From: Ophiosphaerella korrae
Lineage: Eukaryota; Ascomycota; Dothideomycetes; Pleosporales; Phaeosphaeriaceae
Direction of reading: 5' to 3'
DNA length: 44,706 bases
Assembly: GCA_028456385.1 (NCBI GenBank)
Contig: JALNQF010000340.1
Coordinates: 1 to 44,706, forward strand
Below the pieces are notes generated by a model, which had not been told where the DNA came from, searched no databases, and saw only the letters and a program-made list of their open reading frames with translations. Shown here piece by piece: positions 36,719-44,706 of this stretch (its first letter is position 1; each line of letters begins with the position of its first letter). The translations under genes were made by a program, and so were the position numbers.

Positions 36719-37144
36719 TATAATAGGCCGCCTATTATTAACTATAGGTACTTATATTATATATTAGTAGATTAGGAGTTAATAGTAAAAGCTTAGAGGT
36801 AATCTATAATAACTATAAATAATAGAAGATACTTTACAACTATCTTATATTAGTATTCTATAGTTAAAGGATTAAATTACTAATACTATCCTAATAATAC
36901 GTATCCTACTAACTATATACTTGTTATAATCTATAATCTATAGTTACTAAGACTAGTAGATTATAGATTATCTTAATCTATAATCTATTAATGCTAAGAG
37001 TCTATAGATTATAGATTAGCCTAGGTATCCTAGTTATATATAGTCTCCTAATTAAGATTATTACTTTACTTGTCTTATACTTTATTAGTAACTAAGTTAA
37101 GACTAATAAGCTCTATCTCGATTCCTTTTATTATACCTATATTA
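36719..37144 (-). repeat. 5' LTR of copy F (426 bp)
   Basis: Plus-strand start TATAATAGGCCGCCTATTAT, end CTATTT-like ACCTATATTA. Same length as the reconstructed left LTR, and carries the same double hairpin at about 36925-37020. Confidence 0.88.
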
Positions 37145-37149
37145 AGTAA
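37145..37149. repeat. Target-site duplication AGTAA, right side of copy F
   Basis: Matches 23083-23087. Confidence 0.9.
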
Positions 37150-37386
37150 TTTATAAAAGTATATAATAGATTAGTAAAAGTATATAAGTACTAGTAATAT
37201 ATACTCTTAAGATAGTATTAGTAATATAATTACTAACTATAAGTAATAATATATTAATATTATAATATATTTTTCTATTATTTATAGCCTATTACTAAAT
37301 TATAATATAAGCTTTTATTATTAACTTTTAATTTTCTAATACTACTAATAAGTTACTTATAGTTAATAATAAGAGACTCTATTATA
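37150..37386 (+). repeat. 3' LTR of copy E, right piece
   Basis: Continues E's LTR after F: GATAGTATTAGTAATATAAT and the closing TAATAAGAGACTCTATTATA match the last half of copy C's LTR. With the left piece E's LTR is about 367 bp. Confidence 0.82.
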
Positions 37387-38664
37387 TTTCTTATATAAAA
37401 ACTATTTTATATTTTACTTCTTTATAAAGTATTTATAGTAGTTATTATTATAATAAAAAGATTTATAGAGTATTATATATTATAACTTTTTACTTACTAC
37501 TACTTTTTTTTAAAGTCTAGCTTATACTTTTAGTACTTTATTCTTATTTTTAGTTATCTTTAACTAAGCTTCTTTTTTTAAGTTTTTACTTATATAGTAT
37601 TTTATAAAGTATTTTAGTTTTTTATATTTATAATATATTATATCTTTTTTTTTTAACTAGTAATCTTTTATATAGTAGCTTTTTTTACTATAGTTAATAT
37701 ATATAAAGTTTTTATTTTTTTTTATTTTTATTTATATTAAAGATTATAGAGTCTTTTCTATTATAGTATCTAAGTTATCTTCTATATTTATTTATTCTCT
37801 ATTCTTAGAAGTTATTATTAACTTATATTACCTAGTATTTTAAAGCTTTTAGTATTCTTAGCTTTTCTATATAAATTATCTTGTATTAGATTTTTAATTT
37901 TAGTCTTTATTTAAATTATAATATTAAAGATAACTTATTTTATTCTATATTTTATAATAGTTATTTAATCTATAATATATATTTAAAAATACTTTTATAT
38001 TATAAAACTTTTTTAAGCTTTTATTTAGCTTACTAAGTAATATCTATATCTTTAAATACTACTTTTATTTATTATATAAAGTATTTATAACTTTTAAAAA
38101 TAGCTTTTATTTTTTTTTTTTTATTTTTAAAGTATATATTATATAATTTATTTAGTAAAGTTTAAACTATTTTATTAAGTTTACTTTAAAGTATATTTTA
38201 ATATATATTACTTTTTTTCTTTAGTATTAAAGTATAGTACTTATATATCTAGCTAGAGTTATACTAATACTAAAAAAAGTTTTAGTTTTTTCTTTATTTT
38301 ATTAAATTTTTTAAGTATAAGTATTTTTAGTAGTTTCTTTATTATACTTATTTCTAGTCTTTTAGTAATTTATTCTATATAGTTTTATCTTTTTATAATA
38401 GCTTTAATTTAAGCTTTATTCTAGTTAATATAGTATTATAGTTCTTTATTCTTTATTTCTTAAGTATTAATAATTATTTATATATCTTTTTTTTAGTAAT
38501 TAGGTTATTAAAGTATATTTTAAGTACTACTTAGTTAGTTCTATTTAACTTATAACTACTTAGAAGTACTTTCCTTTTTTTCTTAGTTTAGCTTTTTACT
38601 ATTATATTAGCTTAGACTATATACTACTTATACTTTACTTCTTTTAATAACTAAATTAGTAAAG
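37387..38664 (-). pseudogene. gag remnant of copy H
   Basis: Matches D, F and G gag throughout: the TATTTATAGTAGTTATTATT block, antisense knuckles about 37610-37720, capsid segment about 38230-38400, and the SSYKLN-like end near 38550-38570. Many T and A homopolymer runs; nearly all C and G are lost. Confidence 0.8.
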
Positions 38665-39014
38665 TATTATAAAGCTACTTATTATTAACTATAAGTAACT
38701 TATTTTAGAAAAAAAGTATTAGTAGATTAGAAGTTAATAATAAAAGTTTATTTTATAATTAAGTAATAAACAATAAATAATAGAAAGATATCTTATAATA
38801 TTAATATATTATTACTACTTATATATTTATACTAATCTATTAATCTATAATTAATTTCTATCTATATACTTTATAAATTAAAGGATTATATTATATATTC
38901 TAATTATAAGTAATTTTCTAATCTAAGCTATTACTTTACTTCTTTTATACTTTATTAGTACTTAAGTTAAAACTAATTAGTTTTATCTTAATTTTTCTTA
39001 CTATAGTTATAATA
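38665..39014 (-). repeat. 5' LTR of copy H (about 350 bp, shortened)
   Basis: The left end TATTATAAAGCTACTTATTA and right end ACTATAGTTATAATA are mutated family ends. The middle is shorter than in other copies, so a deletion is likely. Ends are approximate to a few bases. Confidence 0.7.
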
Positions 39015-40010
39015 AGAAAGTAGTTAAGTTAAATATAAATAACTTAATTACTAATAAAAAAAGTATATAATTATTAATTAATACTTTAACTATATAGAAT
39101 AATAAACTAGAGAACTATATTAAGTAAAATAAAATTAAATAAAATAAATTACTTAAAAACTAAAGATAAGTAAAATAAAGAAACTACTAAAAATACTTAT
39201 ACTTAAAAAGTTTAATAAAACTAAAAAAAAAACTAAAACTTTTTTTATCTTTAGTATAACTTTTAATAGATATATAAGTACTTTACTTTAATATAAAAAA
39301 AAAGTTATCTATATTAGAATATACTTTAAAGAAAATATAATAAAATAGTTTAAACTTTACTAGAAAGATTATATATTATATACTCTAAGAATATAAAAAA
39401 ATAAAATATAAGCTATTTTTAGAAGTTATAAATACTTTATAAAAAAATAAAAGTAAGATTTAAAGATATAGATATTACTTAATAAGCTAAAGAGAATCTA
39501 AAAAAGCTTTAATAACTTAATAGTATTTTAGAATATATATTATAGTTAAAATAACTATTATAATATATAGAATAAAATAAGCTATTTTTAATATTATACT
39601 TTAAGTAAAGACTATAATTAAATATTTAGTATAAACTAATTTAAATAGAAAAACTAAAGATACTAGAAAATCTAAAAAGATAAGTAATATAAGTAAATAA
39701 TAATCTTTATAAATAGAAGATAAATAAGTATAAAAGATAACCTAGTAACTATAATAGTAAAGACTTTATAATCTTTAATATAAATAAAGATAATAAGAAA
39801 AAAACTAAAATCTTAGTATACTTTAACTATAGTAATAAAAGCTACTATATAAAAGATTACTAGTTAAAAAAAAATATATAGTATATTATAAATATAAAAA
39901 ACTAAAATACTTTATAAAAGACTATAGAAGTAAAAGCTTAAAAAAAAAAGTTAGTTTAAGATAACTAAAGATAAAAAAGAAGTACTAAATATATAAGCTA
40001 ATATTATAAG
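39015..40010 (+). pseudogene. gag remnant of copy I
   Basis: Plus-strand gag equivalent to copy C from about 11310 to 12340. The capsid block at 39180-39300 (AAACTACTAAAAATACTTAT, then AAGTTTAATAAAACT) is clear. Knuckle 1 at 39819-39860 reads YFNYSNKSYYIKDY and knuckle 2 at 39884-39925 reads YYKYKKLKYFIKDY; the two are in different frames, so an indel lies between. It begins at H's LTR and stops where copia-related sequence starts, suggesting that H and the copia element both inserted into I. Confidence 0.82.
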
Positions 40011-41367
40011 ATATAAGCTTAGAAATAAGTAGAAGATAATTATTAATTAAAGAGCTACTAAGCTAAGCTACTTATATATAGTAGAGTAGCTTAAATAGCT
40101 TATATAGCTTACTTACTACTATAAGCTTACTTAACTTATATAAAGTAAAGCTTTAACTTATAATATACTTTCTAAGTAAGCTATATAGTAAAGTTATTTA
40201 ATAAAGTTTATAGTAGTTATTTTAACTTAGTTAAAAATAACTTTACTTATAATACTATTTATTTTAAGCTTATATACTATATATAGTATATTTAGAGTTT
40301 TTTTAACTTTATAAACTTTTTAGTAACTATTTTTATAGCTTTTAAAGCTTACTTTTTATATTAGTAATTATTATACTAATACGTTTTATAAAGTAAAGCT
40401 AAAAAAGCTACTTATACTTATATATTTTACTTTTATACTACTTTTAAAGCTACTATTACTACTACTACTAAAAAAAAAAAGTATACTAAAAAAAACTTAA
40501 GTACTATAAATACTTTTACTTTTACTTTTTTATACTTCTTTTTTTAAAGAAGTTATAAGTACTCTTTATAAAAAGTTTTACTTTTACTATACTTATAGTA
40601 TATTAGTAAGCTACTATAATAAGAGCTACTATAACTTTTTTAAAAAAGAGGTTTAGTATTATATATACTATACTACTAGTAGCTATAGCTATATTCTTAT
40701 ATAAGTTAATTTAAAAAGCTACTCTAGTTTTTTATTTAATATTAGTTAACTAACTTATATTATACTTTTAAAATTACTTACTATACTACTATTACTTTTA
40801 TTACTACTTAAGCTTATAAAGCTTTAAAAAAAAAAGCTTAAAGCTTTTTAAAAAATATTCTATATACTACTTAGTAAAGTTATAGAAAAAACTTTAGCTT
40901 TTTAAACTCTTTAGCTACTCTTACTTTTACTTTAACTTATACTTATACTTATACTTACTTTTACTTTAACTTATACTTATACTTATACTTATACTTACTT
41001 TTACTTTAACTTATACTTATACTTATATTTACTTTTACTTTTATATTTACTTAAAATCTTACTACTATTATACTTACTAATACTACCTTTATATTAAAAG
41101 CTATTACTACTTTACTAGCTAAAAATACTTAAGCTAAAAAAGCTTTTATATATTATTTATATATAAAAGTACTTTTTAATAAGTTTATTAATTTTATATT
41201 TTATATAAATACTTTATTTTAAGCTTAGTTTTAAGCTTTAACTTTATACTTTAGTACTTTAATTTAAAGACTTTTTTATAGCTTTATACTTTACTTTTAT
41301 AATTTTTATAACTTAAGCTTAGCTTATATATTTTTAAAGTTAAAGTAAGCTTTAAATTTCTTAAATT
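40011..41367 (-). other. 3' untranslated and probable LTR region of the copia element, low complexity
   Basis: About 1.35 kb downstream of the copia stop with no protein match. It is made of repeated AGCTT, ACTTTT and CTTATA words. It must contain the 3' LTR, but I cannot define its ends. Contains a hexamer-based tandem array. Confidence 0.4.
40921..41036. repeat. Three tandem units of TTACTTTTACTTTAACTTAT plus (ACTTAT)n
   Basis: Each unit begins TTACTTTTACTTTAACTTAT and continues with two to four ACTTAT hexamers, so units are about 34 to 40 bases. A degenerate continuation follows to about 41050. Confidence 0.8.
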
Positions 41368-41538
41368 ACTACTCTAAAAAGTACTTAGTTAGGCTATTTA
41401 CTAGTATTTTACTTATTAGTATATAAAAAACTTAAAATAAGCTTTTAGTATACTTTTATCTTAACTATATATTCTATATATCTATATAATATAAGTATAT
41501 TATTACTCTTTTATTTTTACTTATAATAACGTATTTTA
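41368..41538 (-). pseudogene. Copia RNase H, C-terminal end
   Basis: Minus-strand reading gives NKRVIIYLYYIDIQNIQLR, then KSLFQVFYI and NSLTKYFLE, which is the usual copia ending (RxxHIDIQ...MxADxLTK). Likely stop antisense to about 41369-41371, with a further TAA just behind. It continues the piece right of the pogo element. Confidence 0.78.
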
Positions 41539-41594
41539 CTACTAAGCTAGCTATACTACTAAGCTAGCTACTTTTTTTTAGTATTATAAATACT
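41539..41594. repeat. Left terminal inverted repeat of the pogo element
   Basis: Starts CTACTAAGCTAGCTATA, directly followed by a second CTACTAAGCTAGCTA, then a T run and AGTATTATAAATACT. Pairs with 43312-43368 with one length difference in the T run and few mismatches. Confidence 0.9.
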
Positions 41595-41619
41595 ATAACT
41601 TTAGGAGTTAATAATAGAT

Positions 41620-43290
41620 ATTACTTAGTACTTCTTACTAATATAATACTAATATCTAATTTAAAAGTCTTTTCTTTATCTTCTTAGTATATTTACGCAT
41701 TATACTTAGTCTTCTTATAGTTTCTATAGTACTATTATCTTAACTAAGCTTTTTTCTAATTACTCTTACTATAAGCTTTCTTACTCTTCTATATAGTTAT
41801 TAACGCTTTTCTAGCTACTTATATTAATACTTTTCTATACTCTATAGTCTTACTATACTAGATTTACTTTTATTTATATAATTTTTACTTAGTTATTACT
41901 TCTAATTACTTTTTAAGCTCTTTTATATAAGCTTCTTAAAGAATACTTTTATATAGTATTAATTTAGTACTTTTAATAAGCTAGTAAAAGAAGCTTTATA
42001 TAGTAGTAAGTAAGTAATAAAAAAAGTTACTTAAGAGCTTTAACTAAGACTTAAATATATAAGTATTACTTAGAGTCTTTAACTACTATAGTATTTTTAG
42101 TAGTAGAAGTCTTAGTAGAGTATAAATATATATATTAAAGTAATCTAGTACTTACTATATATTTAGAAGAATAAGTTCTAAAGCCTTAAAAGCTTTTTTA
42201 TAGTTTTTCTTAGTAAATATATTAAAAAATATATTTCTAAAAGCTTAAAAGATACCTTTCTTATTAATATAGAAAATGCGTTTCTATACTAAGCTTTATA
42301 TATACTTAGAATACTTATACTTTAGTAGTAAAAAGTATACTATATTAAGTAGCTAGAAGATATATAATAAATAAGCTAGTATATAAAAGGTTAGAATCTT
42401 ATTTTTAAAGTAGTAGTTTTTAAAATCTTAGTTAAAGTAACTTTTATAGTTATTTAAGATAAGTAGCTAGTATACTCTTACTTAGCGTAACTTTATATAC
42501 GCGTTAAAGTACTTTAACTACTCTAAACTAAGTATATTAGTTATTTAGCTATTCTCTAAAACTAAGAGCTTCTAATTAAGTAGTATACTTACTTCTTTAT
42601 ACTAAGTAGAGATATAGATACGTCTTTTATAAATAATAAATAGTAGGATTATATACTTTACTATATAAATACCCTAGATTACTATAACTTACTTATAATT
42701 ACTACTCTAAGTAAAAGTAAGTTATTAATACTTCTCTAAGCCTATAATAACCTTTATTAACTTAATTACTTTTATTTAGAAGCTAGTCTTATTAAAGTTA
42801 TAGATATCTTTATCTACTACTTTATACTAAGCTTTAGTCTCTTCTATAAGCTTAAACTACTTACTAATAACTTTAAGATTTTCTTAAAGTATTTTCTAGT
42901 AATCTTTTACTTAATTAAATACTATTTTTAGCTTAGCTAAACGTACTATAAAGTATATAGGCTAGTTCTTACCTATAAGTATTTTACTCTATATAGTAAG
43001 TAGTTTATTAGCTATATTAGCTACTTTATAGAGCTAGAGCATAAATTCTTACTAATTAAGGTTAAGAATATATTAGATAATTAACTACTCTTTAGTTATA
43101 GTTAGTTTCTAGTAGCTAGGTTATATAGTTACGTATAGAGTAATTCTTTTAAGCTATTTAGAGAGCTATTAATAATAGATATTAAAAGCCTTAGTAGTAC
43201 GTTATTAGCTTTAAAACTAGCTAGAAGCTAAAGCTTAGATAGTAAGCTTAAGCCTACCTTCTTATTTAAAAATAATATTTTACTATTATT
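41620..43290 (-). pseudogene. pogo/Fot1-like transposase remnant
   Basis: The N-terminal helix-turn-helix/CENP-B-like part (about 43190-42900) has TKAFNIYYQQL-type and LIIQYILNLNQQEF-type blocks (stops read as Gln), then VxNKLL. The DDE domain follows: YNFNKTSF at about 42776-42806 where the family has YNFDETGF; IQGIYIV...PPFIIYK-like; LLILNNYKSY where the family has LLILDGHxSH; and FQLLNIVYF where it has LLQPLDVxxF. All three catalytic Asp are Asn, and the Glu after the first is Lys. The long charged C-terminal part (about 42200-41620) is typical of the family. Stops are TAA/TAG. Confidence 0.9.
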
Positions 43291-43311
43291 AAGATATAGT
43301 ATTATAGAAGT

Positions 43312-43368
43312 AGTATTTATAATACTAAGAAAAAAGTAGCTAGCTTAGTAGTATAGCTAACTTAGTAG
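43312..43368. repeat. Right terminal inverted repeat of the pogo element
   Basis: Reverse complement starts CTACTAAGTTAGCTATA, then CTACTAAGCTAGCTA, as on the left. Confidence 0.9.
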
Positions 43369-43370
43369 TA

Positions 43371-44706
43371 GAATATATTAAGTCTAATTATTTACTAATT
43401 ATTATAGAAAATTATTTAAGTAGCTTTTAGGTCTAGTATAAGCTTTTAAAAAAGTCTTTTTAGTACTATTACTTTTTTACTTATATACTTAAGTATAAGT
43501 AGCTTAGCTTTAGTAGTAAAAGTAGTTATTATAGCTTATTATACTACTTTCTATATTACTACTTTACTAAAGAGTATTATAATATAGCTATAAGATAAGT
43601 AGTATATTACTAGATTATTAGTAAATAATATATCTCTATATATAAGTAGCTTAGTACCTTACTTCTTACTATTTTACTACTTACTATCTTACTACTAGCT
43701 ATCTTACTACTTACTATATTAAACTAATAAGTACTAAGTTCTATATAAGTAAATAATAACTTAGTTTACTACTTTAAAATACTTTTAGCTTAGGTTTATA
43801 AAATATTAAGAGAGCTTAGTAGCTATAAATATAATATTTAGTTATACTATTATTTCTATATATAAAATAGATTCTACTTACTTTTAGTAGTCTTTAATTT
43901 TATACTTTAAAGCTTTTTTTTTACTTAGTTATAGCTTTTTTACTAGTAATAGAGTTACTAAAAAGCTTATAAAACTTATAAAATTAAACTTTTTTACTAT
44001 TTTATTAATATACTTATTATAGATAAGTATAATAGTTTTATTTAGCTAACTCTATATTACTTATATACTTAGGAACTAGTTTACTAAGCTTTTATCTTTT
44101 ATATTATATACTTATTTAATTTTTTTAATAATTTAGTAAGCTTCTAATTAGTAGATTTTATAATATATTACTAATATATTATTAATATAGAAAAGAAAAA
44201 GTATTTTATACTCTTTATTATAGAATAAGTATAGCTTTTCTTTTAAAACTATAAAACTAGCTTATTTAAGTATTTTTAAAAGCTTTTTATACTAAAAAAG
44301 TAGTAAGTCTTTAAGGCTATATAGTACTTAATTAAGCTTAATATACTTACTAGCTACTTTAAACCTATTTAGAAGCTTATAGATAACTACTAGTTAATAA
44401 TCTCTATATATATAGAGAAATACTCTAATAATATTATACTAAGCTACTTTTAGGTTAAACTTAGCTATAATTACTATTATAGTTTACAATAAGCGTACTA
44501 CTAATATAGTAGTATAAGTTAATTATATTAAATTAATTATTTAAAAGTTTCTATATACTATAATCTAAGCTTTATACTTAAAAAAGTAGTTATCTTAGTT
44601 AAGTTTATATATAAAAACTTACTTTAGAAGTAGTAGCTAATTACTTAATTATAAGCGCTCTATCTCTTCCTAGGTACTAGCTACTAGTAGCGTATTAATC
44701 TCTTTC
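43371..44706 (-). pseudogene. Copia reverse transcriptase and RNase H (N-terminal part)
   Basis: From the right: SKWVFIYKLNQD...KYKA (family KWVFKxKxxxDG...YKARLVA) at about 44640-44560; AKFNLKVAQYNI...SLY, where the family has (Q)xDVxxAFL; YINN at 44178-44189 for YVDD; NIKDKSLVNQFLSIQVI, like the MKDLGxxxxFLGI block; KYINKIVKKFNL; SPVTPLL-like; an LYIAxxxxPNIIFTATKLSQ-like block near 43850; then RNase H with a LFTNNLVIYYLSYSYIIILF segment around 43600 and a TEAEL-like TKAKLL near 43500. A glutamine/serine-rich repeat (TAGTAAGATAG units, 43670-43720) sits before RNase H. Catalytic Asp pairs are Asn. RIP-type stops. Confidence 0.85.

Larger units (their letters stand above)
23088..37144 (-). 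mobile_element. Family 1 copy F, minus strand, split by copy G
   Basis: LTRs of equal length (426 bp) at the right (36719-37144) and left (23088-23502 plus 30536-30546). G interrupts the left one 11 bases from its inner end. Flanked by AGTAA. Belongs to the LTR subfamily with AATCTATA hairpins. At least two small indels: the gag-to-RT distance is two bases longer than in C and G, and RT is out of phase with the extension. Confidence 0.92.
19483..37386 (+). mobile_element. Family 1 copy E, plus strand, split by copy F
   Basis: Pieces 19483-23087 and 37150-37386. The first runs from the protease/RT linker through pol to the first part of the 3' LTR; the second is the rest of that LTR. Copy F lies between them with AGTAA duplicated. 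The 5' part of E is missing at the left junction with D's LTR, so D inserted into E. Among the most AT-saturated copies. Confidence 0.85.
37387..39014 (-). mobile_element. Family 1 copy H, minus strand, gag and 5' LTR only
   Basis: Gag starts abruptly right after E's LTR, at the place equivalent to F about 35432. The rest of H would lie left of E's missing 5' end. Very AT-rich. This implies E inserted in H. Confidence 0.8.
41539..43368 (-). mobile_element. pogo/Fot1-like Tc1/mariner DNA transposon (1,830 bp)
   Basis: Bounded by 56-57 bp inverted repeats and TA. It encodes one transposase in the minus direction. Its length is close to Fot1-type elements (about 1.9 kb). Inserted in the RNase H coding region of the copia element, in the same orientation. 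Confidence 0.92.
41537..43370. repeat. TA target duplication around the pogo element
   Basis: TA at 41537-41538 and at 43369-43370, directly outside the inverted repeats, as Tc1/mariner and pogo elements require. Confidence 0.75.
40011..44706 (-). mobile_element. Ty1/copia retrotransposon, minus strand, split by a pogo element
   Basis: The 3' half of a copia element: RT and RNase H, then 3' untranslated/LTR sequence on the left. The upstream part lies right of the window. The coding frame is interrupted at 41539-43368 by the DNA transposon. The left edge is estimated from where gag similarity of copy I ends. RIP-mutated. Confidence 0.82.

Noticed and set aside
36593..36775. Open stretch of 60 codons on the plus strand starting with ATG
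   Set aside because: Antisense of copy F's gag start and crosses into the LTR; not conserved in copy G as a frame with a start.
40450..41100. CRISPR-like or satellite array
   Set aside because: Repeats are short AT hexamers without spacers; they fit simple sequence within a degraded LTR or leader.
1..44706. Mitochondrial or plasmid DNA, suggested by the extreme AT content
   Set aside because: Nested LTR elements with 5-bp duplications, a pogo element and C-to-T stop patterns indicate nuclear, RIP-mutated DNA; no mitochondrial genes are present.

Overview
The window is a graveyard of transposable elements from what is most likely a filamentous ascomycete (Pezizomycotina). Nothing in it looks like an intact host gene, tRNA or rRNA. 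The sequence is very AT-rich. CpA and TpG dinucleotides are almost gone, and TpA is in great excess. Reading frames of recognisable retrotransposon proteins are interrupted almost only by TAA and TAG, never by clusters of TGA, which is what C-to-T change at CAA, CAG and TGG produces. This is the signature of repeat-induced point mutation (RIP), and the region would be an AT-isochore, pericentromeric or subtelomeric block. Family names are inferred from motifs read by eye; no database search was possible.

Twelve elements can be separated. Nine (copies A to I) belong to one Ty3/gypsy chromovirus family (family 1). It has a gag with two CCHC knuckles, protease, reverse transcriptase, RNase H, an integrase with a C-terminal chromodomain, then a further conserved segment running into the 3' LTR. 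Two copies are full length: C (10743-17768, plus strand, target duplication ACTAC) and G (23503-30530, minus strand, target duplication TATTA). F (23088-37144, minus, target duplication AGTAA) is complete apart from G, which sits in its 3' LTR. A and B (1-6152, plus) are 3' parts; D, E, H and I are older, more eroded pieces. A second gypsy family lies at 6153-10257 (minus), and a Ty1/copia element at 40011-44706 (minus). The copia element is split inside its RNase H by a pogo/Fot1-like DNA transposon (41539-43368, minus, TA duplication).

The layout fits insertion into insertion: A in B, B in family 2, family 2 in D, C in D, D in E, E in H, H in I; F in E's LTR, G in F's LTR; pogo in copia, copia in or against I. 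Target duplications prove C, F, G and pogo; the other steps are inferred from junctions because the left flanks are outside the window. Erosion follows this order: outer hosts D, E, H and I are far more AT-saturated than the inner guests A, C and G.

The least expected feature is in family 1. The pol frame stays open, apart from RIP-type stops, for about 210 codons beyond the chromodomain, through the polypurine tract and 40 codons into the 3' LTR. In all six copies where this can be read (A, B, C, E, F, G) codon 41 of the LTR is TAA or TAG, although two LTR subfamilies differ in length and sequence. In copies C and G, gag, pol and this tail are all in one uninterrupted frame with identical spacing, so the ancestral element probably made one polyprotein that ended inside its own LTR.
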